Made by a program: the position numbers and the translations under genes
Shown: positions 39,780 through 51,973 of the stretch, piece after piece
Layout of the letters: each line of letters begins with the position of its first letter
Numbering within the stretch: position 1 is the first letter of the stretch
Source: Acanthacorydalis orientalis
Lineage: Eukaryota > Arthropoda > Insecta > Megaloptera > Corydalidae
Direction of reading: 5' to 3'
Assembly (NCBI GenBank): GCA_034766995.1
Contig: CM068318.1
Coordinates: 5,052,001 to 5,116,000, forward strand
Length of the DNA stretch: 64,000 bases
The notes under the pieces: generated by a model
What the model was told of the DNA's origin: nothing
Databases searched by the model: none
The model's input: only the letters and a program-made list of their open reading frames with translations

Positions 39780-40350
39780 TTAGGTTGGTGGAAAAATAAT
39801 TTCTGTTTATGACCTTCAAATTAATATAAATTTTTCTCTTTTTTTAATTTTGCTAGCTATTTTAATTGGTCTAGAACTTTTGGATGATTAACGTTCAACT
39901 TTTGTGCTAGCTCTCGAATTGTTATTCGTGATTCTGACTCAACTAACGCCTTCACTTGGTCGTTATGAACTGAAGGAGGACACCCGCGACTTTCTTCATC
40001 TTCAAAGCTCTCATCCCCAGCATAAAATTTTAGGAACCACTATTGTACTGTCGTTCCTTAACATTACCCACACCAAAAGTATTGTTTAGTTGACGAGCAG
40101 TTTCTGCTGCTTTACCACCCGTTTTAAACTCATACAAAAAATTGCTCTTATTTGCTTCTTTTCCATCTTTATTTCAATAACTCAATTTGAAGCAAAATTA
40201 GTAATAAATCCAGTCGTTAACAAAGTACTGACCGAAAAATGTACTTTAAAATGATATTAACATGAATAGGATAAAATTACAATTTCATTGAAAAAAGTTA
40301 AGATTAGAATTTCGAAAACAAAAACCGCAATTATTTTCTTACCAATCTAA
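39780..40350 (-). mobile_element. Internally deleted mariner, family 1 (571 bp)
   Basis: The left end TTAGGTTGGTGGAAAAATAA and the right end, whose reverse complement is TTAGATTGGTAAGAAAATAA, are cecropia-type terminal inverted repeats with TA on both sides. The minus strand carries the N-terminal third of a transposase and then runs directly into the 3' end. It is the best preserved of the three family 1 copies. The catalytic part is missing, so any movement would need transposase from elsewhere. Confidence 0.9.
39857..40166 (-). pseudogene. Mariner transposase N-terminal relic
   Basis: It starts MEKKQIRAIF. After a missing base it reads YEFKTGGKAAETARQLNNTF, then VKER. After a second missing base and a stop in place of Trp it reads WFLKFYAGDESFEDEESRGC followed by PPSVHNDQVKALVES, then TIRELAQKLNVNHPKVLDQL and a stop. 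This covers the paired helix-turn-helix DNA-binding region of cecropia-type mariners. Two 1-base losses and one nonsense change break it. The frame from WFLK to the last stop is open for about 70 codons. All catalytic motifs are absent. Confidence 0.85.
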
Positions 40351-40368
40351 TATATATATATATATTTA

Positions 40369-40387
<19 letters not shown>

Positions 40388-40402
<15 letters not shown>

Positions 40403-42419
40403 TTATATAAATTAATAACTAGTTAGAACAAAAATCTTATTGTACAGAGTAGAATTTTTCTTGTCCTTATAATTAATTTCCCCTCAACATTTTTTTCCGT
40501 AAAGAATTTGACCAAAAATCGATAAAGTGTTAAATTAAAAAGGTCGTACGTTAAAAAAAGTCTATTGTGAAAACAGACATTCGTTCTAACTTACATTGTA
40601 ATAAATCGATATTGAGTACATTTTTCTTTACAACAATCTATTTTAGTACCAAGTTTCCTGTTCTCATTTATTTTGCTTTCGAAATTATAAATAGTTATAC
40701 TTAAAGTTTGTAGTGTAGTGGTATAAGGTGTTGTTCAATCAGTTAGTATTTTCGTTTTTTCAACGTCGTCATGTTAAATTACAGTTTGACGTTTCTATCA
40801 TCCCTCCGATCGGTCAGAAAATGAAAAAAAAACAGTGTCATTCGAGGTGTCATTTAAAATAATCGAATCATTATAGATGGTATTTTATAAAAGATTATTT
40901 GCAATTTTTTTATCTATCAAGGAATAATAATTTATAACAAAATAATATTCAATTGTTTCATAAATTAAAATCAAGAATTAACATGTACAAACGAAACGAA
41001 CCTATATATGTAAATAAAACAATGAACCAGTGCACTTTCATTATAACGTCTATATACAAACTTATTTTATGAATTTACTTTTCACTTGAGAACGCTGGAT
41101 GGGTCTTAACATGCAACCTTTCAGGTAGCTCTTTTGTTAGAGATATTCTTAGAGAAGACTAAATGTATACAGTACATTGTGAGCTATTGTATCGACTACC
41201 TGAGCAAAGCTGATTTATGGCACAGTGATAGGTATAAATGTATCACAGAATATGTCATCTCCGGTGAATTATCTGTATTCTTTATTGTGGAATCTTAAAA
41301 AGGATTCAACGTTGAGAATAATTCAAAGACGTTGGCTCGAAATGTAAAATACGACGACTTGAGAATGGATTTAAAAATTGTATTCTACGGTTCAACTAAA
41401 GAGAAATCGTTATATTTTTTTTAAAACGCAAGTTTCATATTTCTTTAGAGTAACGAAAAAATTTCAAAGTTATATAAATATCCTTCGAATCAAAATTTAT
41501 CTCTGTGTTTTTTTTATATAGAATATTAAAGTATTTCTCAATATTTTCATAATAGTTTTTCGATAAAAATAGACACGCTGTTCATGTACATAAACGTATA
41601 GTAGCTTTCACAATCTGTTTTGAAGAATTTTAAAATTTAAAATCAAGTTTTAAGATATAAATAAAATTTTAAAAAAATAATTCTTACTGTTTATATGAAA
41701 AGGAAGATATTAAAATGTGAAATTCGTTTTTAGAACACTTTACAAACATTTTTTACATGAGATTTTTATAACACTGTCTTTATTAATATCGCTAAATTAT
41801 AATATTTTAAGGTTCCAAGGTTCGGTTGCGTATCAAATAGAGGGCAGAGCCTCCTGGTAATAAAAAAATTATTATAAAATGGATTCTTTTATAGTTAACA
41901 ATGAAATAATTAACGACAATTTGTTGCAAATTGAGAGAGGAATATAACATTTTTAATTTTCGTTTTTGTTCTTCGTTAATTATTATTGTATTATAATTTT
42001 TTTTATAAAACTCTTAATACTTTTCAAATACGTTTGATGATAATTTATGTTTTTTATATAAATGTTTATTTTTATGATATTTTTTCAGATAATTATGTTA
42101 AATATTTATAAATATTTCATAAAAAAACACTTTTACTGAAACATTAATGATGTTTTTTTTTAAAAAAAATGTTGTTTTCTAACAATTATTCGTTGTTGCT
42201 TTATATATGTATTTTCCCAAATAAAATATTATTCTATACCGTATAACATATTTAAATCAATATAATATATATGTGTATGTATGTAAATATATACACATTA
42301 ACATATGACGCAGTAATGTGTACGTGTATTGAATTCAGCATATTTGATAAAAAAAAATGATCTCGGTTTTATCATCTTTTCGAGATATAAACTCTTCTGT
42401 TGATAATGGTCAAATCAAT
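40388..42419. other. AT-rich non-coding DNA
   Basis: Nothing recognisable, apart from a small GC-richer patch at 41815-41860 (GAGGGCAGAGCCTCCTGG) that could be a scrap of repeat family A. Confidence 0.5.
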
Positions 42420-42719
42420 CATACGCAGCGGCGCAGTGGATGTAACGTGTTGAATTAATGCGATTCGCGGCTGACAGTGACGATACAGCAAACGGTGGCG
42501 CATTTATACCGCAACCCCGGACAAAACTTACCAAATAAACAAAGTGCCATTACGTTGACATATAGCCGTGTCACCTCCAGTCGCGCTTAGGCTGGTTGGC
42601 GGTCGGGCTCCATTCGCTCCTTCTGCTGATGCACCATCCGCTGATCGCAAGAAGTGCTTCCTCCTACATCTTCACTCCACACATACATAACACGCAGCAC
42701 AGTGGCGCGACGACTATTG

Positions 42720-42726
<7 letters not shown>
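42420..42726. promoter_or_regulatory. GC-richer island
   Basis: About 300 bases have balanced composition and several CG words (GCAGCGGCGCAGTG, CGATTCGCGGCTG). An open frame begins near its end but is mostly translated TA repeat. A regulatory role is only a suggestion from composition. Confidence 0.28.

Positions 42727-42782
<56 letters not shown>
42727..42782. repeat. (TA)n microsatellite
   Basis: A pure TA run of about 56 bases adjoining the GC-richer island. Confidence 0.97.
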
Positions 42783-42787
<5 letters not shown>

Positions 42788-43689
42788 ATGTATGGAAAAG
42801 ATTGTATATTATTTCTATCTATTTTCGTATTGTGCCGTATCTCTTATTTTTATGTTAAACAATGTAGAAATTCGGTGTTTCTTTTTTTAGAAAAAAATAT
42901 TATAAATAAACAAAATCTATACTTACACATTTTTATAAATATACATTGAAAAATGTTCAGAGACTGACATTAAACTTGTATTAAAAAGTTTTAAATGAAT
43001 AATTTGTGTTGTGTTTTTCAATTTTTTAGTTCAAAAATTTGCTTCTTAGCAGTTTAAAAAAAATAGCTAATTTATTTCATTCATAAATTTTTTCGTGTCT
43101 CATATTCAGCTATTCTTAAATAACAGTTAGTAGTTTGTATCAAGTTTATTTTTTTTTCTGTTTTATCTATGTTAATAAAATATATTTTACTAGATGAGTT
43201 TGTCTATCGATCGTCAAACTTGAACTTATAGAACAGTTAATAAACTGATTTTAACACAAAATTTTACTATAAGTAATAAAATTATGGTATCATTTTTTTC
43301 AATCATTTTCTACACTTTGGTTTGTAACTTGAACAGCAGTGAGTATCTTCTGCTTGTTATATAAGAGTCTAATTTGTAATTTGGAAAAATATGCACTTAT
43401 TTTAATAAAATTTACTTTCTAAATGTTTATAAACATAACTACATATTGTTTACATTATTGAATTGTATTTTCGTATAATGAAGAATTGCTAATCATTTTT
43501 TTAATATTCAGTTTATATTCTTAATTATGAAAATGCGTTTTAAAAAAAATATTATAATTTTCATAATAGTCGATTTGATAAAAGTGTTGTTGTAATATTT
43601 GAGATATTTAATATATTGTTTATAATATATTTATTTTAAAAATCGAAGTTTTTCCTACGTATGAACACGCCACTGCAGATAAACACATA
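42783..43689. other. AT-rich non-coding DNA
   Basis: Nothing recognisable. Confidence 0.55.
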
Positions 43690-44300
43690 CTAGTTGTCCG
43701 CCACACAAGCCCAGACATCGGCTTGTGGTGATAATGGCCAAATTATTCCACGCTGTACCGGCAAGAACATGCTCAAACAATCGCAGGAACTAGACTAGTC
43801 ATCACCATTATGCAAATAGGCGATAATAATTTGCATATTTAAGGAACAATTTAAGGAACATAATTTTCGCGATGCTAATGTTCCACTTCATGAAAACAGC
43901 GTTCGGGGATTCTTGTCGTCTCCTATTATATACGGATGTCAATTTTCTCTTACAGTCGAACACACGACGCACGTATCGGCCTCCTCTTCCAAACACTGCG
44001 TGGCCGTAACGTCTTCCTTCACCTCTCGGCAGCTTCAAATCGTCGTATTGAATAGATCCTGATGCGATACTGAATATTACCAGTATGGTTATGTTTTAAC
44101 TACGACGAAACGGAAGCTCATCACAATAGTGTCTTGTTTTTGATGTAACAGGCGGCGACTATGAACGTTCGCAGTAAAAAGCAGCCAAAAAGAGGGAGTC
44201 TCGGTTTTATATGTCACGGCCCACCCGACGCACTGATTGTATCCTCCGTCTGTGGGCCAATGTTTTCTACGCCCGGCTTTATACATCGTCTTTTGTCAAC
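43690..44300. promoter_or_regulatory. GC-richer island with a perfect inverted repeat
   Basis: Composition is balanced over about 600 bases. CACAAGCC (43704-43711) and GGCTTGTG (43720-43727) form a perfect inverted pair with an 8-base spacer, a layout typical of a dimeric binding site or a small hairpin. Overlapping frames on both strands (43808-44038 and 44089-44286 minus; 44161-44352 plus) show no domain. An enhancer or promoter is possible. Confidence 0.33.
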
Positions 44301-47054
44301 TGGCAGATTATCTTTCGAACAGAAACGAATTTTCAAAGACAACGTTCATTAAATCTCAATGTTTTTATCATGCGTGATATTCAAATAATCCAGTTAATTG
44401 TATGCATATTTGTGAAACGACTCGAATGTCTTTCATGAAACTCTGTTAACCGATTCTATAATTAAAAAGCTAGCACTTGGAATCATTATGTATTATTTTC
44501 ATAATTATCAGTGTATACAACAGTATTCATCAATTTATTCTTACAAGGGGATACCGCTTCAAAGCAATTATAAATTTAACTACCCCAATTCATTCTTAAA
44601 CCAATGTTTTTGTTCTTATATTTTTCACAGAAAACATCTAGTATTAAATTTCCAACATGATTAGTGAATTAAATGAATTCTTACATAAGAAATTTTAACT
44701 AAGTTATCTCAATTCAATCTCAAATCTAATAGATATTTCACATACTTATTTAAATTGTGTGATTTTATTAAAATAACAGCAGCATTATTTTTCATCGTTT
44801 AAAACTAATAATCCATTCAAGTATTTTCTATTTAGTGAAATTAAATTTAAATAATCGATTAATTTTAAACCGTTTTAAATGTGGTAAATTGCAAATAAAA
44901 GTTATAACTTGATTAAATATTTTTGTCAAAATATTATTTTCTGTTTTTAATGTTTTCAAAACTTTTATTGCGTTATGATACATGAATCGATGAATAATTG
45001 CATATTTATGTTAAAGAAAATGCTGTCACGGTCGATAATTAATCCGATATTACTGTAAACAGATTGTAATTAAATAAGAACATTAAACCGAAGAATTAAA
45101 TAATAGATATCATTTCCGCTCAAGTAGACTCGACCGAAGAGTGAAAAAAAAACTGATAATGAAGTGAAGTAATACACTTATAAAATATATCTAGAGAATT
45201 TCGCGGCTGTAAATAATCCCCGATGCGACAATTTCATAAACAAGCACCACCGCACCACCACGACGACTAACACCGTCTCCCCATACCGTGCCGACTACCT
45301 AACACCACAAAACACCAAAATGCGTTCACTACATCAGCAGGTTTTTAGAAATCTCATAACATAAATCACGATGTGCCGACTGTGCACAAAACTTGTGAAT
45401 GGTAACAACGCAGGTTGTGTATTCACCGCAAAACTATTGACTGAAAATTCCAAAAGTGAAGATATTAATCGTCTATTCAATAGCACTGAAGAGACTACTC
45501 CCCTTTAGACAGTCAGGCAGGCAGGAAGGAAGACGATGATAAGATTCTTGCGCAAAGTTTTTGGCATCCGCGCCGTATAAATATAGATGTCAACGCTTCT
45601 TGGCTAAATCATAAAGTGAATGAATTGATTTTTTATCAGTCGACACGGTTTCGTGGAACACCTGTTATATACAGTTATCAATTTTATCGAATAAACAAAC
45701 GATCACTATTTAGATAGCGAAGAATGCGTTTTACACGTCATATTATCATTTAATAAAATATAACGCAACAAGTTACTGTATTAAATATTTGTTTGTCTTA
45801 TTCTATCGATTCTTTATGTTTTAGTGGAACACTGTGAATGATAATTATCTCACTAAAATACAAACATATTATGCGAATCAATGAAATGAGAAATATACTT
45901 GCTTCAGATTTTATTACTAATAATTCTAGTTACTGAGAAAATTTAAATTATTTTCATGTTCAAGTAACCAAGTCAACAATTTATTTAAAACGAATGTTTT
46001 TCATGGTTGGTCATTTGGGATTTAAGGGTGTACAAGGCTTTAACATTCGTAAATGTTATTCAATAAAAAAAAGTTTTTAATATCATATAGAAAGGATACT
46101 TATAAAAACTTTTATATTTTTATCAAAAAATATTCCTTATAAACAAATAAAGTCGTTGAAAATGAAAGCGTCTTCGAGAAAATTAAGAAAAATCTATATA
46201 AAATATCATTATGAATTTTAAAATAAAATCAGTGCATTGATAGTACTTTTTTGTTGAAAATAACTATCAATATTTATCAAATACTAAATATTTGAAGTAA
46301 TTATATTGAATATCAAAAGTTTTGTTGTAAAATTATAATAAATTAAATTGTATCTAACAATCTCAGGCTAATTTCAAAACAATTACTTTTTGGTACCACT
46401 TAAATCCTATATCATTTAATACTGCCATCAATTCTATAAACTGAATATCTGATCTAATTTTTTTTCATTCTCAGGTCAAATATTGTCAACTCGAGCGTAT
46501 TTTGATACCAGAACACATAATTTAATTTAAGAAAACTTGATTTATGCGAAGAAAGTGTACGTACTTCTTCAAAAACTTTGTCAGAACTATGAACACAAGC
46601 TGAAAGTTTTCAAAACTTGAAAACTAAATTTCTATGCATAATTGAAACAAAAACTAAAGTTTCATAGGACTTCATATTAGAAACATGATAGTTGTTTCAA
46701 TCAGACATAACCAAAAAAAAGAAGAATATGTGCAAAATGTTGAGGATGTTATTTTAAATTTTGTAGAGAATCAGTAAAAATCTAGTCTTTATAGTTAAAG
46801 ATAATTCTTTTAAATTTAAATATATAAAATAGTGATTTTAAATCATGCAACATATAATTTATAACGTCTTTAAAGATTAATTTCTTATATTTGAGAATAT
46901 AGTATTAAATAAAGTAGATCAATGAATATTAATATACTACTAATTAGAAATATACCAGAAATTTCATTCAAACTAAAAACCACTTCTAAAATATTTTAAT
47001 ATACTTTTGTTATATTAAATATTTTTGATTCTATAACGAATTTTTCCAGAAACC
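44301..47054. other. Non-coding DNA, mostly AT-rich
   Basis: A balanced stretch at 45190-45600 (CACCACCGCACCACCACGAC and following) is the only departure and may be regulatory. No gene or element end is recognised. Confidence 0.45.
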
Positions 47055-47500
47055 AAGGGACCCTGCCTTCTACTCTCCAGCCCCCGGGAGGGGGATTATA
47101 CTCTATACTCACTGATTCTCATTCTCCCCTAAAATAACAGAAATTAGCAAATTATACGCACAAATAATCTGAGTAAAATATAAGTCGTAAAGGTTTTATT
47201 GTAAAAGTTTATAAATATTAACAACAAAGTACACTATTAAAATCGTGTTATGATTTTTTTACTCCAAAAATTTCAATGAATACAATATTTTGAATAATTT
47301 TGTTATCACTTTCACACTGAAATCGTACCCTCTTTCGTTGTACACCGTGAAAGAGTTACATCATGCATATGACTGATGTTAACCAATCAAAATAGAGACC
47401 ACGCGATATCCATCAACCAATCATTGAAAATTAACATGCTACTTATAGAGTGTAGCGGGGGGAGCTGCGTTACAAGAAGGTGGTCTGCACAAAAATTAAA
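47055..47500 (+). repeat. Repeat family A, copy 2
   Basis: It matches the reverse complement of 7575-7806 in a shared order of blocks: a GC-rich segment with CAGCCCCCGGGAGGGGGA, then CAGAAATTAGCAAATTATAC, GTAAAAGTTTATAA and GACTGATGTTAACCAATCA. It continues to a second GC-rich stretch (TGTAGCGGGGGGAGCTGCG, about 47452-47470). Reversed, that stretch loosely resembles the left one, so the whole may be an element of about 450 bp with poor terminal inverted repeats. There is no coding capacity. Confidence 0.65.
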
Positions 47501-48049
47501 AAAATGTTTTTTCATGGAAATTTTTCTATAGAATTATTTTTTATATATTGAAAGATGAATCATTCTTCTAAAATCTGTGTTATATCATTTTTGAGCAACC
47601 ATAAAGTCAAGATAATAATAACATTAATAAAACGATCATTTCCCATTGTATCAAATATAATTTTCAATCTGTTATTCAGTGTTATTTTTTTTAAAAAATG
47701 TATAACTTGAAAACTTCACAATCAATATTTCAATAAAAATAAATTTTAATAGAACCTACTTTCTCACAACAACTATATACTATTAATCTGAATTGTCACG
47801 TTAATTTAATACACGAGAGGAATATATGCCACTCTCTTAATAAAATAAACAATTCGATACGAAATAATACAATGATATTCATATTTAAACAGACGTATGA
47901 AAACATGACTTTGAAATATAAATCTTATATTTAATTCGTGATTCATAACGTCGATTTATCGTACATTTCCATTAAGCACTGTATGTAAACCATTGGTAAA
48001 CAAACAGCGCAACGTAAACTCAAATACAAACGAATAAAAGAACAACTAC
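47501..48049. other. AT-rich non-coding DNA
   Basis: Nothing recognisable. Confidence 0.55.
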
Positions 48050-48225
48050 AATGCACAATGTTTGCATATCTACACGGTCGGACGGACTCACCGTTCAAAT
48101 AAAATCAATCCTATCGCGGCAGTATCGTTTTCCAGTTATCACGTACATCGCACGTCATGCTATTTTTTCGTCGCTTTATCGATCGTTTTAACAACTATGG
48201 TACACACACATACACACACACACAC

Positions 48226-48280
<55 letters not shown>

Positions 48281-48560
48281 GATATATAGGAAGATAGAAT
48301 ATCAGACGAGAAAGGTGACTGTTATTCGCCCGAACGAACCACTCATAACTTACCCCTTTCTTATTTCAATCTCTCGACGTTATCAGTAGCCTCCATCGAC
48401 GACTCCGCTGTTAGGTTCCAGAAAGTCTTTTCATTCTATCAACAACACCGATCCTCGTGTGTGTATTTGTTTGTGTGTGTGTGTGTGTATAAAATGATGA
48501 TGGTGGCTTCCTATTCCGATTCACCGTCAGACACTTGCTCCTTTGATTTCAATCGCTGAT
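48050..48560. promoter_or_regulatory. Balanced island around a microsatellite
   Basis: Balanced sequence at 48060-48200 and 48290-48560 brackets an AC/AT microsatellite. No frame has a recognisable domain. A regulatory role is suggested only by composition. Confidence 0.25.
48201..48271. repeat. (AC)n(TA)n compound microsatellite
   Basis: AC repeats of about 27 bases pass into about 43 bases of TA repeat. Confidence 0.97.
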
Positions 48561-48752
48561 TCTCTCTATCTAGTTGTTGCTACTAACGTCCACGATTGAC
48601 AAAGGAGCACATATGATTGATAGATTTCTCCAAACAAATATGTTAAATATTCGATTCCGCTTTCAGTATTTCTTGTGCAGTGTATATGATACGAACATGT
48701 ATATATGTAGATGTATCAGAATTATTTTCAGTTTGAAAAACATCAGTTACAA

Positions 48753-48753
<1 letters not shown>

Positions 48754-48820
<67 letters not shown>
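48754..48820. repeat. (TA)n microsatellite
   Basis: A pure TA run of about 67 bases. Confidence 0.98.
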
Positions 48821-48822
<2 letters not shown>

Positions 48823-49558
48823 GTATATTTATAATAAAATTAATCTGTTTTAAGGTTATACAATAACATGGAAAGTGCAATTTGTTTTAATGACAACAAT
48901 AATTAATATGTCTTATAAAAAGATTTTGAAATAATAAAATTTAAAGATAGTAGTATGATTTTTTGGCACACTATTTCAGTATCTCCGAAGAATGTTTCAC
49001 GATTATCAGACAAGTATTCTGGAAACGATTTTAGTGTAAAAATTACTTGGAAAATTCTGATTACATACTTTTATATACAGATGTCTCATAATTTATGACC
49101 ACATATTATTTTTATTATAACGTTTGAACCAATGAAAAATAAACATATAAAATATAAACGACATTTTAATTCAATAAGTTGTTCATTATCATTACTCTGC
49201 AATAATCTGAAAGGAAATGATAGAAAAACGAAATTGAAAATGATATAAGCAAATCAAATAAGGAGATAAATTTTGGAGCATTTCTGTATTTTAAATGTTA
49301 AATTCATTTGGATTTCTCGAGAACAAAAAATGGGATTTTTTTCTTTCATACTGTAATATAATGTATCTGAAAGTTTTCATTTTCAAATACATTAATAATT
49401 AATTAAATAATTGTATTGTTAATAAAATAATTGTATCAAAAAAATAACATATAAATAATTTTATCAAAATATTAATTAAAATATAAGATTTTATCTGACT
49501 GAATCGTTTAAATTAAAAGAATTTTTTTGAAAAAAAAAACATTTTAATTCAATAGTGG
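48821..49558. other. AT-rich non-coding DNA
   Basis: Nothing recognisable. Confidence 0.55.
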
Positions 49559-49950
49559 ATTGTAAAGATTGAAGATGAGTAATCAATAGAGTGTCTTTAC
49601 CGGTTAATAAGAAATATAAAGAGCTTAGATACAAGCTGTTTAACCGATTAGATAAAAATATCAAAAATTGTATAAAAAGAGTGAAAGACAGAAAACATTT
49701 AAATTGGAAGAATTTGAAAAGCACTGTTATTCAGTGATTGATTGTATAGATTGAAGATCAGTAATCGTCAGTATATCTCAACCAGTTGATAAGAAATATA
49801 AAAGATCTTAGAGATGAGATTAAAATTATCCAAAATTGTATTAAAACGTGTGAAAGACAGAGAAATACCGAACTGTTGAAAATGAAAGAATATAAGAGAC
49901 AATTTCGTTTAGTAGTAAATTGTAAACAGTGAAGATATATGAAGTCATCA
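49559..49950. repeat. Tandem repeat, unit about 180 bp, two and a fraction copies
   Basis: Units begin at 49559, 49741 and 49919 (the last partial), each with ATTGTA-A--(T)TGAAGAT. Units 1 and 2 share, in the same order, AGTAATC, CC(A/G)GTT(A/G)ATAAGAAATATAAA, AAAATTGTAT-AAA and GTGAAAGACAGA. Unit 1 contains an open + frame with no ATG (49579-49734, 52 codons) that reads KKYKELRYKLFNRLDKNIKN then CIKRVKDRK. Unit 2 keeps a broken version (RLKLSKIVLKRVKDRE). It may be a decayed duplicated coding fragment or a satellite-like repeat; no family was recognised. Confidence 0.72.
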
Positions 49951-50024
49951 TAACATAATTTTGAAATTGTAGATAAATCTATTTTTATCAATAAATTATT
50001 CATATATTGCTCAATTCATAAATA

Positions 50025-50320
50025 ATTTCTGATCAATAGTGAACATTTTTAATTATTGCTTTTATACATTTTGATTCCATTTCCATCATCTTGAAAGAAT
50101 AACGTTGCAGAAAAGTATAGCATTGATCTTATGATTTTTGATATAGAAAAATCTTGATTGTTTTTAATTTAACGCTCTGAGGATGATGATATTTCCACCT
50201 AAATGCGGACAATCAATAATCAGAATTGTATTCCAAGGTGTTCAATAATCGATTATTGTGCATTTTTAATCAAAAATATTTTTTTTGTGATTTATAGAAG
50301 GAATGATAAATCATGATCAC
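50025..50320. repeat. Repeat family B, long copy
   Basis: The left arm begins CTGATCAATAGTGAACATTT. The right arm has CTGAGGATGATGATATTTCC, CAATCAATAATCAG, TGTGCATTTTTAATCAAAAA and TTTGTGATTTATAG. Both arms match the other B copies, the left one inverted. A TA run follows at 50339-50360. Confidence 0.62.
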
Positions 50321-50920
50321 TTCGTGACAAAACTATATTATATATATATATATATATATGAAATTTTAAAACTTTGCATTTTTCATCCCACATGTACAAG
50401 TCATTCATATTCTTCGAACTAATAACATATGATAATATTCAGTGAACACATGTGTCCTATGATTCATTTTGATGAATTTATCTAAACCGTATTGTAAGTA
50501 GAAATTTCTGTGTGGCGTATATTTGATTTGAAATAAATGGTGCTGTCACACCCAATGACGCTGATGGAATTTTCAATAATGTACAAGAAACTCGTTTAAA
50601 TTTTAATTACGCCTTAGAGTGAAAATCAATATTTGAGAATTTTCAAATATCCGGTATATAGGAAAGAATTTTTTTCGTCTACGATGAGATCTGACAACAG
50701 TGTTAATAATGAATATTTTTGTGGATAGAATATTAATGTTGGTAATTATTAATTGTTAATGATTTGGAATGACATTCGCTAGTTATCGTAGAATATACTA
50801 GACATTGAGATTTGTATATTTATTTACATATTTTTCTCGGATGTTTTCTAGAAAAGTAAATAAATAATTCTAGGAAATATCAATCTCTTTATATGAAAGA
50901 AATATACTATTCTTATCGAC

Positions 50921-50924
<4 letters not shown>

Positions 50925-50989
<65 letters not shown>
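50925..50989. repeat. (AT)n microsatellite
   Basis: A pure AT run of about 65 bases. Confidence 0.98.
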
Positions 50990-50990
<1 letters not shown>

Positions 50991-51694
50991 CCTTACATTC
51001 CTTTTGTAGAACGGGAACTTATATTTATATGGATTTTTATTATTTATATTTCAGCTACTATATCTACTTTTACATTTTATTTAAAGGAAGTTGTTAAAAA
51101 TATTTAAATGTTAATATAATATAATATCGATTTCATTGACATTTATTATTTATTTTTTATATGAAAACGATATTTGTTTCACTGAAATATCCACCTCAAA
51201 TAATTGTCAATTTTCCCAATACGTCCACTTAATTTGATAATAATTTACATATGTATATAAATGCAAATGAAGTCTAATTTGTATATCGAAAACAATAAAT
51301 TTTTAACTGAACCGAGAGCCATTGTTAAAGAATAGAAAGACATAATAAGTCGACATAATTGTCTTTCGCAATGAATGTCGCCATCGTTCGGGAATATTGT
51401 TGTTTCCCCCGGAGATTGAAATGGGATTTGGTATTTTGATTCACGACAGAAATTCGAGCTATTCACAAATCGTTTAACATTATTACCTCTATAAAAAAAT
51501 CCGTGGTACGATTTCTGGTAAAAAGAGTACTCAAGAGACATGTCTATATCGATTTTGTTCTCAATGATGTTGTTATCGACGTCATGAAAGGAGAAGACGA
51601 AATTAATTGCTTTTTTGTATTCTATTATCATTCAGATTTTCCATTATTGGTGTGTACTGAACGAATGATAGAGGTTTGAATGTGATGAAAACAA

Positions 51695-51695
<1 letters not shown>

Positions 51696-51745
<50 letters not shown>
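51696..51745. repeat. (AT)n microsatellite
   Basis: A pure AT run of about 50 bases. Confidence 0.97.
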
Positions 51746-51746
<1 letters not shown>

Positions 51747-51911
51747 CTGAATATTGATATAACCATTTGAAATTTAATTTCAATCGTGTTCAATTTCTTG
51801 TAATATCTAAATGATGGGCAATAAAATATAAAATATATTTTTTTAAAAAAATTTCAGATAAACTAATCGAAAGCAAGTGTGTAATATTCTAAAACGAAAA
51901 GTGATAGCGGA

Positions 51912-51913
<2 letters not shown>

Positions 51914-51970
<57 letters not shown>
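51914..51970. repeat. (TA)n microsatellite
   Basis: A pure TA run of about 57 bases, only about 170 bases beyond the previous array. Confidence 0.97.

Positions 51971-51973
<3 letters not shown>

Larger units (their letters stand above)
39763..40387. repeat. (TA)n microsatellite split by a mariner
   Basis: TA runs at 39763-39779 and 40351-40387 (the latter with one interruption) sit exactly on either side of the mariner at 39780-40350. This suggests one array interrupted by the insertion, although new TA growth on both flanks is also possible. A separate TA run lies at 39443-39469. Confidence 0.85.

Noticed and set aside
27838..50320. Hammerhead ribozyme core in repeat B (CTGAGGA followed by GAA-type words)
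   Set aside because: CTGAGGA fits CUGANGA, but the following bases do not form a closed stem II leading directly into GAAA, and the words vary between copies.
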